64,000 nucleotides of DNA, taken from Proteromonas lacertae. Its lineage: Eukaryota > Sar > Bigyra > Opalinata > Proteromonadidae. The stretch is taken from the NCBI GenBank assembly GCA_002245135.1, contig NGBS01001167.1:124001-188000 (forward strand). The letters are read 5' to 3'. This document shows positions 1 through 10,670 of the stretch, piece after piece. The notes under the pieces were generated by a model. The model was not told the origin of the DNA, ran no database searches, and saw only the letters and a list, made by a program, of their open reading frames with translations. Every line of letters begins with the position of its first letter. The stretch's first letter is position 1. Position numbers and translations under genes: made by a program.

Positions 1-1957
1 TATTTATTATACAAAGAATTTGATCCATTCTCTACTTCGCATTCTCCATTCACATTAAACCACAAATATGGTTTGTAATTAATATCAATATGATAAATAC
101 TATTTCGAATGTTTATTAACTCACAATAATCTTCTATACTCTTATTATAAAAGTAATATGATGGAAATCTAGAGATTTCAGGATGCATTCTGTATTGAAT
201 ATTCAATTGAATAGGTTTAATATCATTATTCTATTATTCATAACATATATAATAATAATAATCATTTATACTATTAATCTTTCAAATAAACTTCGATTGA
301 AATTTATATTTTGCATATACGGATTTGTGATTGTTGCATTTAATTGATTTTCATCTCCAACCATTATCAACGATTTATGATTTATATATAATGGAATTAA
401 AGTAGATGGTTCTGTTGACTATTCATATTATATATATTTATTAACAGATATACCATTGCACATTCATCCATTATTATTAATGGTAATGGAATATCTTTAC
501 TTATATTTTGAAGAAATTTATTGTAGCAACTACTAAAAGTACTACATATTATATCACTACTACTCATTTCATTATATATAAATTTACCTATCATTCTATT
601 ATCTTTACAATTCTATAGATATATATGATATTTAACTATGATGATATATATACATTTTCTTCTTTATATTCTTTTATTAATCTCTATATATATTATTATA
701 TTATTTATATCATATAATATATATATATACATTCAATTCAAAACAATTACATTCTTCATCATCACTATTTCCAAGTCTTAGGATTTTGGGTAAATAAACA
801 TTTCCATTAGATAATTCATAATGACTATTCATTTGTTTTAATATATTATCAATTGCTATATTCGTTGGACTACATACTAAAATTGGTCTTTTATGATTCT
901 ATCAATAAACATAAATAATGGAATTATACAATCAATATTTCTATATAATATCTCAGTAATGAACATATTGTACTTGTTTTACCTGTTCCTGGAGGTCCTC
1001 TTATCAATTCAATATTGTTATTATGTGACGATAAAAAACTGTTGTATTGAGAATCATTCAATCCATTTAAACACTAAATAATTATCATTTTTATATTCAT
1101 ACTTTGTATTTTTTATATTTCTCTCTATCTGTTCTTTCATTATATTGTGTTTTATACATTGATGGTTTAAGAATATATTTTATCTCACTTATATTTTCAC
1201 TATTGTTTAGTATATTCATCTCTCTTATATATGTTGTTAAATCACTACAATAATATATTCTCAATGTTATATTATTACTATCTTTATCATTACATCCTTC
1301 TTTTAAATATCTAAAAAATATATTGTCATAGAATAATCTATCATTATATATTATAAATGAATATTGTTGATATGATTGTTGTTTTTGCAATAACATGAAT
1401 TTGGGATATTCTTTATTATTCTATATATATATATATATAATATAAAATAAATCATACAGATGTTGATATTAAGAATAAACTATTTGGAAGTAATAATTTA
1501 GTATTGACTTCTTCAGAAAACTAAACATTAATCATATGATTATATACACAAACACATATTTCAATGTAGTTTTTATCGTCATCTCTTTCTGATACTGAAT
1601 AACTCACTGGAACTAGAAAAGCTTCTTCATTTATTGTCAAAAGCTTTGCTTTCAATGAAGATATTAATTCTTGCTCATTGCATAAACAAAATATGTTTTT
1701 ATATATTTCTATACTAGCTACAGTCATATTTACTCAAATACTTTTCAAATTCATTTGGTATTGATCTCAAACTATTCTTTTGTAATAGTGAATCAATCTT
1801 TGATAAATAAATGGATAAATCAGAAGAAATAAGAAAACTAGGAACAATTTGGAGGAATTCGTTCACATTGGTTGTTGTATTACCATCATTCTATTGAATT
1901 TATATTAATGAGCAACATTACATTCTCATTTTCTTCTTCATTCTCTTCTAATTCCAT
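1..1957 (-). CDS. UPF1/SEN1-like superfamily 1 helicase (3' part outside window)
   Basis: The spliced frame reads leftward from an ATG at 1957 (protein begins MELEENEEENEN) through about ten introns of 27-45 nt and leaves the window before the stop. Seen in order: an N-terminal region of roughly 290 residues without a recognised domain; LNGLNDSQ followed by Walker A GPPGTGKTSTI near 980-1010; motif Ia ILVCSPTNIAIDN near 850-890; motif II IIMDECA near 450-475, directly followed after an intron by TEPSTLIPL; motif III VGDENQLNATI near 325-360; and LNIQYRMHPEISRFP near 165-215. This motif series belongs to the UPF1/SEN1/IGHMBP2/ZNFX1 group, ATP-driven 5'-3' helicases acting on RNA or RNA-DNA hybrids. 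Which member it is cannot be told without the C-terminal part. DECA rather than DEAA or DEAQ is a mild variant. Confidence 0.9.
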
Positions 1958-1971
1958 TTTTAATTATTTAT

Positions 1972-1990
1972 GAAACGAATATATTTTTGA
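1972..1990. promoter_or_regulatory. Recurrent upstream motif GAAACGAATATATTTT
   Basis: The motif lies 15-33 bases upstream of the helicase ATG at 1957. Close copies occur at 9231, 18991, 30853, 34920 and 38936, each within about 70 bases of a gene start or apparent former start. It contains a TATA-like half. A core promoter role is inferred from position and recurrence only. Confidence 0.35.
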
Positions 1991-2034
1991 TTTTTAAAAA
2001 CACAATGATATAAACAACTATTACTATTAATTTA

Positions 2035-3288
2035 TCAAAAAGGAGGATTTGGAAAATGATCTATATGTAAATTAGATATTAATTCAGTATTGTAAATTGG
2101 TTTAGGAAGAAGGTTTATATTTGATTGTTTTTTATATTGTTGCTGATTTTTCTTCATATCTTCATTCAATATTATATCACTTTTATATTTTGATGGTAAG
2201 GATATTAGAGTGTAATATTTATTTCCAATATAAGAATTACTTATTGAATAAACGATTGGTATTGATTTATTCTTTCCTATTTTTATCTCTCTTAATAAAT
2301 AACATTTCTCTTTCATTTCTTTCATATTTCTATTATTGGATAGAGATATATTCTTTTTTGTATTGTAATTCATATTTTTATTCACTTTTATATTATTCAA
2401 TTCTTCTTTGTGTTTCTTTAATTTATCATTCAATTGATTTATATTGATTTGAGGTATTTCTATATTCTCTTTTTCTATTGAATCTAATGATACACAATTT
2501 AAATCTTCATAATTTATCAAACTGAAGGATTCAGACACATAATCATTATTTTCTATTGAATTAATACTATTGGAAAAATAATTATCTTTTCTTATATTAT
2601 TTATATTCATCATTTTTGATTGAGTTGGATTTATTATTCTTACATTCTATTATTAATATAACATTAATATATATATATTCATACATTATATTTATTTACA
2701 TAATTACATTTGTAATATTCTTCAATTTCTTTACAACTTTCTTTATACATCATTATCTCATTTAAATATACTTGTGGTCCACCATAGGAGGAATTTAAGG
2801 TTATTATTATATATTCATCATTACATATACACACTTCAGGAATATTTAATATAAAATAGCATACATCCAATGGTAAACTATATTCTAATCTTACTCTCAA
2901 TTCATTTGAAGATGAATATAATGACATTTCTATATCTTTTGGATTACAACTGTGTTTATTCCAACAATATAAAACGATCTATGATATTTTTATCATAATA
3001 TAACAAATATACACTGTTAATTATTATTATGCGATTGGTTTTACTTGATTTTTTGGTTAGTACTATGTTTTGAGGAAATTCTGTTGAAGATAGCCAAATA
3101 TTCTAATTATAATACTAAATTTGATATACTTTATTATTTTTATATAATATATTATCTGGATAACATGTCTTTGTGAAAGAAGAAGAAGAAATCTACATAT
3201 TTACAATAAATATTATTACATTGAATATATCTGATTTAGCATAATCAAAATATTCTAATTGTTTGTTTGAATAACTGTTGTGAATCAT
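2035..3288 (-). CDS. Discoidin/nephrocystin-like (CEP104/IFT25-type) domain protein, tentative
   Basis: Translation starts at 3288 (MIHNSYSNKQLEYFDYAKS) and crosses four introns (27, 27, 34 and 38 nt, ending near 2614) to a TGA at 2035. The first ~90 residues contain a Pro-Asp-Asn-Ile-Leu stretch and IWLSSTEFPQNIVL, the W-S-x-x-x-FPQ-x-I-x-L signature of the galactose-binding-like fold at the N terminus of CEP104 and in IFT25 and nephrocystin. Later comes EEYYKCNYVNKYN, which resembles the CEP104 stretch after that fold. The remaining ~190 residues are Asn/Lys-rich and include a short coiled coil (NQLNDKLKKHKEELNNIK). If correct, it is a ciliary or centrosomal protein, which fits the B9-domain gene at 32585. 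CEP104 is much longer, so this is at most a relative of its N-terminal region. Family placement is uncertain. Confidence 0.5.
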
Positions 3289-3307
3289 TAAAAATTCAAA
3301 AAAAGAG

Positions 3308-3335
3308 AATTGGGTTATCCAAAATTTTTGAAACC
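3308..3335 (-). promoter_or_regulatory. Conserved box upstream of the discoidin-like gene
   Basis: A 28-base block 20 bases upstream of the ATG at 3288 reads, in gene sense, GGTTTCAAAAATTTTGGATA then ACCCAATT. A near copy lies at 5011-5039, 10 bases upstream of the pseudokinase copy 1 ATG. The surrounding coding sequences are unrelated, so the box looks like a shared promoter element. Confidence 0.4.
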
Positions 3336-3476
3336 ACATTTTATTTTTATTTTTTATTTTATGGTATAAATCATAAATAACATCAAAAAATAATTAAAAA
3401 CACCTCTTACTTTTGATTTTGGATAGTTAGAGTATAAAATATTTAATCCATTTGAATTAATGTTTATATTGCCTGT

Positions 3477-4852
3477 AATATCATTGATTCATCATTTAAA
3501 TCCATGAATCTAAGATTCAATTCATTCTCTTTGTTGATTAATAAGTGTAAATATGGAAGTAATAGACTAAAACCTTTTGGAACCAATTGGATTATCTATT
3601 TAAATATAATACAAAAAGAATAAGAAAATACATGATAGATTAACATATTTCAATTTCAGTAAATGGAATTGATTTGATGAAAGATTCAATGAAATTAGAA
3701 GTAAGATTACATTTTGATAAATCTAATTCTCTTAAATTTGATAGTTGAGAAAAACATAATCCAAATGAAGATTGATATTGGAGTGGATAACTAACATCTA
3801 AATATACAGAAATGGTTTGAATTATACTAAAAATGAGTTTCTTTGGATTGATATTCTGAAAAATAATTAATAACATTTGAATAAATTCAAAATAAAACTG
3901 TGAATATAAAACATCATATCATCTAAATAACAATCTAATCTTTCTTTACAGTTGTGATGAATCTGAAATTTCAGTTTATCTTTTATTGATTTATCTTTTT
4001 TGTTTAATTTCATCATCAATAATATTGATAATATTCTTTCATTTGGTTTATTATTGTAAGATTTTATCATATCATCTCGAATATTTTCCCATTTATTGTA
4101 TTGTAGATAATACTCTGATGGAAATAATATTGGCAAAACTATAATTGATAAATCATTATTATATATTATTTCTTTTCTTTCTTTATACATCATCAAATTA
4201 TTATTTCTGTCTCTCAATATCTCATTCTATCTTCACTCTTCACTTTCAACATTCTTTTTATCATTTCTTTCATTTCATCACATTCTATATCAAAACTGTA
4301 ATTACATCTCAGTATATTATTCATTGTTTTAATCACACTATTATCTTCATTGAATGGTAATTTCTTATTTATCATTTCATATAATATACAACCAATTGAC
4401 CATATCACACTTCTCTCATTACATTCATATCCATTCAACTCTTCTGGGTTTTTAAAACATATATCATATATTCTCATTTCTTCTTCTTTTCTCAATATAT
4501 TCAAGCATAAATCACATATCTTTATTTTATCATCATCTTCATATATTATGTTACTACTCTTTAAATTACTAACCACTATATCAAATTCACTCAATACCAT
4601 CACTATATCACATATTGAATATATCACATCGCAAATTTCACCTCCTGTAAAGGATTTACTATAAATTATCTCTTCTAAATCTCTAAAGTAATATTTTCTT
4701 TCTAATAATATATATTTACCATATTTATTCACTTGAAACACTGTTGATGGATAGATGAAAGAGAAACAACAATCTGATAAAAATGAGTTATTTTCACAGA
4801 ATTCTGATATTCTTTTCTCTTTTATTTCCTCAATATTTAAGATTTTCATCAT
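3477..4852 (-). repeat. Direct duplication, copy 1 of the pseudokinase-LRR segment
   Basis: About 1.38 kb matches 7692-9063 almost base for base in the same orientation, spaced by about 4.21 kb. Intron positions are kept. The few differences include single-base insertions that break frame only in this copy. Homology stops at 3477, so the C-terminal LRR part present in copy 2 is missing here. Confidence 0.9.
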
Positions 4853-5001
4853 TTTAACATCATCTGCATACTCTAAAACTAAATCTATTTCATTATCTCC
4901 CTTTTCTACTCATTATTTCATTTACAATAATAATTCAGAGTAAATATTTGAGTATCAGGTGGTAAAAATGAAGATAATATATCATCTACAAAAGATTTCA
5001 T
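3477..5001 (-). pseudogene. Truncated, decaying copy of the pseudokinase-LRR gene
   Basis: An ATG at 5001 opens MKSFVDDILSSFLPPDTQ, related to but diverged from copy 2 (MNSFVDELLSTILLSDTK). The kinase-like part at 4214-4855 is intact, and its first LRR is recognisable (LRELDLSKCNLTSN). Relative to copy 2 it has an extra base near 3657 (just before the exon end) and near 3577, an extra T near 3892, and no C-terminal ~170 residues. The first intron lacks an obvious GT donor. It shares with copy 2 the frame break after SEDRM near 4215, so that break predates the duplication. Between the copies sits the unrelated gene at 5210-6925. Most likely a pseudogene; a short kinase-like protein ending at 4214 could still be made. 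Confidence 0.75.
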
Positions 5002-5010
5002 TGAAAAAAG

Positions 5011-5039
5011 AATATTGGGTTATTCAAAATTTTTGAACC
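5011..5039 (-). promoter_or_regulatory. Second copy of the TTTTG-ATAACCCAAT box
   Basis: In gene sense it reads GGTTCAAAAATTTTGAATAA followed by CCCAATATT, 10 bases upstream of the ATG at 5001. It matches the box at 3308-3335 at nearly all positions. Copy 2 of the pseudokinase gene has a different upstream motif (9231), so the two paralogs seem to use different promoters. Confidence 0.4.
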
Positions 5040-5209
5040 TAATTTTATTTTATTTTTGCTATTCAGTGTGAAATGAATAAGGTATAAGTATGTTGATATA
5101 TAATTTAGATTACTGAAGAAATAAAATTAGATGAAGGATATGACTAAAATACATACTATAATACATACTTATTCTATTCATTTAGGAAAAGTTATTAAAT
5201 CTTTTATAA

Positions 5210-6925
5210 TCATTTATTGCATATATTACAAAAGTAATTTAAACCTTCACTAACCTTTTCTCTTTTGCTATATGAAAAGCAGTTACACCACCAATAACAC
5301 TTATGTATATTCTCTTTGTTTAATAAATCTGCTTTTATATCAAATACTGAATTTAATAACACAGAAAACAACATTTGGATATTGGTATTTGACTTATCCA
5401 ATTCATCACAATTTTCTTCTTGAAATGGATTAGTTAAAGGCCAATGAAGATAAGAATATTTATTAAAACCATAATAATATTCAGAATTCTCTTTTAACTC
5501 ATCTCCTTCATATAAATAATACTTCGGTTTTCCTGCATTTCTGATGAATTGACAAGAAGCTTTCCATCCAATATTATTTCCTCTAAAAGGATATATAAAC
5601 CATTTACCACAAAATTCTTTTGATTTATCACATCTTAATCTTAACTGCAATATTTCATTATAACTATGAGAATAATATATATTCTTAGTAAATAATTTAT
5701 CACTACAAATATCAAATATAGTTTGATAATCCTTATTAATATCATCACTTTCACTACATATAACATCGTATTCATTGTTATTTGCATTGTTATTCTTATC
5801 ACTACATTTAGTAGTTGATAAAAACACTATATCCTTATCTGACGTTTTGCATTTCTGAATATTGCTATTCATATTGCTTATTCTTAATCCCTGGACTATT
5901 TTACAATATTCAACAAGATTCTTAACTACATCAATTGAATCCTTTTCATAAGCAGTTTCATTTATTGATGTTGGATGTAATAATCCTTTACACCATCCTA
6001 AATTAAACAAATTTGTTTTATCATAGTTAAAATACACTTCATAATCATACAATAGATTAAAATACAACGTATAATATGTATGTGGATAATAATTTAATTC
6101 TTTATTAAACTTTATAGTTGAATATAATGTTTTAAAATTAGGAGCAAATTTTATATTCTGTGGTTTATGAATCCATGTTTTATATAAATATTCACTTCCA
6201 TAATTATAAGAATATTCTATATTATCTGACATTAAATCAGATGGAATTGATTGACTATTACTCATAATCCATTTTTCAGCTGAATATCTATCACCATTAT
6301 AACCATTTAATCCAGTAGTATATCTTTTACCAAATATTGTATATTTTGGTTTTTTTAATGTTTTTATATAACTGCATTTCGACCACCACATATTGCCCGA
6401 GTAATGTCTATATGGAAGCAGTGAATATCTTGATCCACATACATCAGCACCATGAAATAGTTTCTTAATACATTTATGATAATTCTTTATCACATAATAA
6501 ATTAACATTCTTCTTAATTCACGATTCTCTCTAGTGTTGTGATATGAACCTTTGAAATGAATGTATAATACATAATCATCTTCATTCTCATCATCACTAC
6601 AATGTTTCATCATCTTTTCTAATACATTAAATTCATTAAAATTTGGTAAGATTTCAATACTCTTAAATCCATATTCATTTAACATTTCTTTTGTTTGTAC
6701 ATCTCTTGCAATAGATACACCTTTTGAATAGGTTAATAAACGACTAGAATTTAATACATTCATAAATTCTTGATAAACTAACGAATGTGGTGGTTTCCAT
6801 GCATTTAAAAATATAACTATATTATGTCTTTCTTGTAATAATTGTCTTCTTTTTGATTTTGACGAAAAGTGACATATTACCGTTATTGAAACAAATATTA
6901 TAATAACTATAAACGCATTATTCAT
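5210..6925 (-). CDS. Type II membrane glycosyltransferase-like protein, two tandem domains
   Basis: A single intronless frame of 571 codons. Residues 4-20 (AFIVIIIFVSITVICHF) form a signal anchor, giving a type II Golgi or ER topology. The first domain (about 35-260) shows YVLYIHFKGSYHNTREN, GADVCGSRY, and the hallmark HYSGNMWWSKCSYIKTL of a glycosyltransferase-like family seen in algae and other protists (H-x-SGN-x-WW). The second half repeats the pattern in weaker form: IYYSHSYNEI, FRGNNIGWKASCQFI and FNKYSYLHWP, so this looks like an internal duplication whose second domain has lost the HYSGN signature. A catalytic role in glycan building is inferred; donor and acceptor cannot be read. It lies between the two pseudokinase-LRR copies, in the same orientation. 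Confidence 0.65.
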   Translation of the reverse strand: MNNAFIVIIIFVSITVICHFSSKSKRRQLLQERHNIVIFLNAWKPPHSLVYQEFMNVLNSSRLLTYSKGVSIARDVQTKEMLNEYGFKSIEILPNFNEFNVLEKMMKHCSDDENEDDYVLYIHFKGSYHNTRENRELRRMLIYYVIKNYHKCIKKLFHGADVCGSRYSLLPYRHYSGNMWWSKCSYIKTLKKPKYTIFGKRYTTGLNGYNGDRYSAEKWIMSNSQSIPSDLMSDNIEYSYNYGSEYLYKTWIHKPQNIKFAPNFKTLYSTIKFNKELNYYPHTYYTLYFNLLYDYEVYFNYDKTNLFNLGWCKGLLHPTSINETAYEKDSIDVVKNLVEYCKIVQGLRISNMNSNIQKCKTSDKDIVFLSTTKCSDKNNNANNNEYDVICSESDDINKDYQTIFDICSDKLFTKNIYYSHSYNEILQLRLRCDKSKEFCGKWFIYPFRGNNIGWKASCQFIRNAGKPKYYLYEGDELKENSEYYYGFNKYSYLHWPLTNPFQEENCDELDKSNTNIQMLFSVLLNSVFDIKADLLNKENIHKCYWWCNCFSYSKREKVSEGLNYFCNICNK

Positions 6926-7198
6926 TTTCTATGTATATATTGAATTAATTCGTGGTATACTTACTCTATTCTCGAATACACAATTGTGTATGTATTAATA
7001 TGTATTTAAGTTCTACAGTTGCTAGAATGAAAATAAACAAAAATATTTATAGTATTGATAAAAATTATTATTTTAAATTAATATAGTTACATCCTCCAAC
7101 CATAATCTGAGCTTTTAAAGATAATAAGCCAAAAAAGACACATCTATCAAATTATATTCTTCATTTAGCCGTAATACATTTGCATATTTATATATCAT

Positions 7199-9222
7199 TT
7201 AATCGTAATTCAATTCACCTAATGATTGTTCAAAATTTTCATAAAACCGACCATATATTAATTTACCTTGTCCTCTTTTATCTTCAGGCATATTTGTTTT
7301 TTCAATTCCAAAATCATTTATTAGAATTGATTTTACATCTATTTCTGGACTAAGTTCATCACCATATGATCTTAACATATACATTAATAAGAATAAAAAG
7401 TTTAAATCACCTAAGTCCATAACTTCAGATTTTTCTTTACTATACCAATCCATATAATAATCTACTAATGCTTTATTGATTCTATCTATACATTCACTTC
7501 TTTGTTTCTCATTTTCAATATCACAAATATTTTCAATCCACAGTTGGGAGTGGATAATGTATAGATAAATTTCATTAATCTGTTCATATGAGTAATCTTT
7601 CACTTCTAGTATTATATTTCTGTTAATATTATTATTTCCTCTTAGATTTATTGTTTCAATATTTGGATATTTACATAATTCTTCTGATAATAATATCATT
7701 GATTCACCATTTAAATCCATGAATCTAAGATTCAATTCATTCTCTTTGTTGATTAATAAGTGTAAATATGGAAGTAATAGACTAAAACCTTTTGAACCAA
7801 TTGGATTATCTATTTAAATATAATACAAAAAGAATAAAAAATACATGATAGATTAACATATTTCAATTTAGTAAATGGAATTGATTTGATGAAAGATTCA
7901 ATGAAATTAGAAGTAAGATTACATTTTGATAAATCTAATTCTCTTAAATTTAATAGTTGAGAAAAACATAATCCAAATGAAGATTGATATTGGAGTGGAT
8001 AACTAACATCTAAATAAATAGAAATGATTTGAATTATACAGAAAAAGAGTTTCTTTGGATTGATATTCTGAAAAATAATTAATAACATTTGAATAAATTC
8101 AAATAAAACTGTGAATATAAAACATCATATCATCTAAATAACAATCTAATCTTTCTTTACAGTTGTGATGAATCTGAAATTTCAGTTTATCTTTTATTGA
8201 TTTATCTTTTTTGTTTAATTTCATCATCAATAATATTGATAATACTCTCTCATTTGGTTTATTATTGTAAGATTTTATCATATCATCTCGAATATTTTCC
8301 CATTTATTGTATTGTAGATAATACTCTGATGGAAATAATATTGGCAAAACTATAATTGATAAATCATTATTATATATTATTTCTTTTCTTTCTTTATACA
8401 TCATCAAATTATTATTTCTGTCTCTCAATATCTCATTCTATCTTCACTCTTCACTTTCAACATTCTTTTTATCATTTCTTTCATTTCATCACATTCTATA
8501 TCAAAACTGTAATTACATCTCAGTATATTATTCATTGTTTTAATCACACTATTATCTTCATTGAATGGTAATTTCTTATTTATCATTTCATATAATATAC
8601 AACCAATTGACCATATCACACTTCTCTCATTACATTCATATCCATTCAACTCTTCTGGGTTTTTAAAACATATATCATATATTCTCATTTCTTCTTCTTT
8701 TCTCAATATATTCAAGCATAAATCACATATCTTTATTTTATCATCATCTTCATATATTATGTTACTACTCTTTAAATTACTAACCACTATATCAAATTCA
8801 CTCAATACCATCACTATATCACATATTGAATATATCACATCGCAAATTTCACCTCCTGTAAAGGATTTACTATAAATTATCTCTTCTAAATCTCTAAAGT
8901 AATATTTTCTTTCCAATAACATATATATACCATATTTATTCACTTGAAACACTGTTGATGGATAGATGAAAGAGAAACAACAATCTGATAAAAATGAGTT
9001 ATTTTCACAGAATTCTGATATTCTTTTCTCTTTTATTTCCTCAATATTTAAGATTTTCATCATTTTTAACACTTTGACATCATTTTTGAGTTGAACAACT
9101 AAATCTACTTCACTAACACTCTTTTCTTCCCGTTCTTTTATCTACATAAAATAATTTAATGAAAATACTTTAGTATCAGACAGTAATATTGTTGATAGTA
9201 ACTCATCTACGAAAGAATTCAT
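7199..9222 (-). CDS. Pseudokinase with C-terminal leucine-rich repeats (copy 2, two frame breaks)
   Basis: Starts at 9222 (MNSFVDELLSTILL), has a 27-nt intron (GTATTT to ATGTAG), then a kinase-like domain. The HRD loop is replaced by VSNLKSSNIIY, so the catalytic Asp is missing; DFG is DLC; the later motifs PEELNGYECNERSVIWSIG and LPFNEDNS are recognisable. Hence a pseudokinase. A middle region (MMYKERKEIIYNNDLS onwards) and ribonuclease-inhibitor-type LRRs follow (LRELDLSKCNLTSN, LKYVNLSYNPIGSKGF, LRFMDLNGE, IETINLRGNN), with a 35-nt intron near 7817-7851, to a TAA at 7199. Frame changes occur after SEDRM near 8427 and near 8100; the first is shared with copy 1. They may be real damage, a programmed shift or consensus errors. 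The LRR end is intact only in this copy. Confidence 0.6.
7692..9063 (-). repeat. Direct duplication, copy 2 of the pseudokinase-LRR segment
   Basis: Partner of 3477-4852. The 5' ends of the genes, including the first exon and upstream region, lie outside the near-identical block and differ between the copies. Confidence 0.9.
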
Positions 9223-9230
9223 TTTATAAA

Positions 9231-9246
9231 AATATAGTCGTTTCAG
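9231..9246. promoter_or_regulatory. Upstream motif AATATAGTCGTTTCAG
   Basis: In the sense of the gene starting at 9222 it reads GAAACGACTATATTTTTATA and ends 8 bases before the ATG. It is one of six similar sites in the window (see 1972). Confidence 0.35.
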
Positions 9247-9373
9247 AATTCATTTTTCTGATTTTACATAGTAATATAAAGCATTGATTCTAAAATAAAC
9301 AATCATTCAAACATCAATTTTAACATCTTGTCAATCAATATATAAAAAATATACATATAAATAAACAAATAAT

Positions 9374-10513
9374 TCAATCACACACAAAATTATATTCTTC
9401 TCTCTTCTTTCTTGGCCATCCTGTTAGAATTTTCAATACTTCATTCTTTCTTTTCTCATATTCTTTATTCTCATTCTTCAACTCCATATAATTCAATCTT
9501 TTATCATCTTTCATTATTATATCATTATACATTTGTAATGTTTGTAAAAATGAATATCTACATAATGAACTTTTATTATTTTTCATATCTCTTTTATTTC
9601 CTCCTTCTTTTATTCCAGTTTTACCATTTATTATTTCCATTTTATTACCAATTGTATAGATTATTGATAAATTACTTGATTTTATATCATCTATTTTATC
9701 TTTTCCATTATTCTTTATTACTTCTTTTTCACTTTTATTAAACAATATATTTGTATGAATGATTGTTGGTTTATTATTTGTTGATATTCTTTCATATATT
9801 CCTCTCTTCATTGCTTTATCATTGAAATTATCACCAATTATATATGAATCTATTGTTATTCTTTCAAAATATTTATTTAATATATTTCCTTCTATTCCTA
9901 TTTCATTCCATAAACACATTTTATCACTACAACTAACACAATCATTCTTTTTACCTCTTCCTGGTTTCAATCGTAGTTTACCGGTTATATATAAATTATT
10001 TATATCAATTTTATCACTTTTACTATCACTCATTACTAATCTAGCTCCTGTTCTGTGCATTTTGTCATATTCTATTTTACTTCGTTTTCGAGGTGGTTCT
10101 AACTCATCATTCTCATCTTCAAAGATACTACAATCACCACAAGGACTTTGACTAATATACAAATACAATTTTACATCATTCTTTACTTTAAACTTATCTC
10201 CGACTTTTTCAAATATATCTGGCTCTATTGATGTTTTTTGTGCTGTTTTCAATAAATAATCATAACAATACTTCATGAAACCTCTTCTTACAAGAATTTC
10301 AGCATGACAGTCACTAATTACAAATCCATTACACACATCTTTATGACTAAGACATTTTGTACCACTACATAAACATAATAAAGTATATTTTGAATTGAAT
10401 TCACAAATTAAACCACTTAGGATAGTCCATTCATTCTTTTTTAGTTTTCTATCAAATAACAATTCTTTGTATTTATCATTACATAACTTTGCAATTTCAT
10501 CATACTTATTCAT
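9374..10513 (-). CDS. ADAT1: tRNA-specific adenosine deaminase 1 (ADAT1/Tad1-like)
   Basis: An intronless frame of 379 codons. The zinc-deaminase motifs are present: CHAEILVRRGFM (HAE, with the catalytic Glu), SPCGDCSIF (first PCxxC-like Cys) and later KNDCVSCSDKMCLWNEIG, which supplies the third zinc ligand. TGARLVMSD and LRLKPGRG match the A_deamin domain of ADAT1/ADAR enzymes; ADAT1 converts A37 to inosine in tRNA-Ala. There is no double-stranded RNA-binding domain, so ADAT1 fits better than ADAR. At 379 residues it is a little shorter than yeast Tad1 and animal ADAT1. It lies between the pseudokinase gene and MSH6, all on the minus strand. Confidence 0.92.
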   Translation of the reverse strand: MNKYDEIAKLCNDKYKELLFDRKLKKNEWTILSGLICEFNSKYTLLCLCSGTKCLSHKDVCNGFVISDCHAEILVRRGFMKYCYDYLLKTAQKTSIEPDIFEKVGDKFKVKNDVKLYLYISQSPCGDCSIFEDENDELEPPRKRSKIEYDKMHRTGARLVMSDSKSDKIDINNLYITGKLRLKPGRGKKNDCVSCSDKMCLWNEIGIEGNILNKYFERITIDSYIIGDNFNDKAMKRGIYERISTNNKPTIIHTNILFNKSEKEVIKNNGKDKIDDIKSSNLSIIYTIGNKMEIINGKTGIKEGGNKRDMKNNKSSLCRYSFLQTLQMYNDIIMKDDKRLNYMELKNENKEYEKRKNEVLKILTGWPRKKREEYNFVCD

Positions 10514-10670
10514 GATGAATAAAAGACGAAAATAAATGTTAAATAGGTTTGATTACTTGGTTTGATTTTCTCATTTTCTTTCTTTCCTTTTTTCTCAAGT
10601 AAATGAAGTTTCATGAAAAAAATATGATAATTCAAACATAAAACCCTACTAAAAACAAAATACATATAAT

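Noticed and set aside
4145-4664. Plus-strand frames repeated at 8356-8875
   Set aside because: Exact antisense shadows of the duplicated pseudokinase exons, with no start context or domain.
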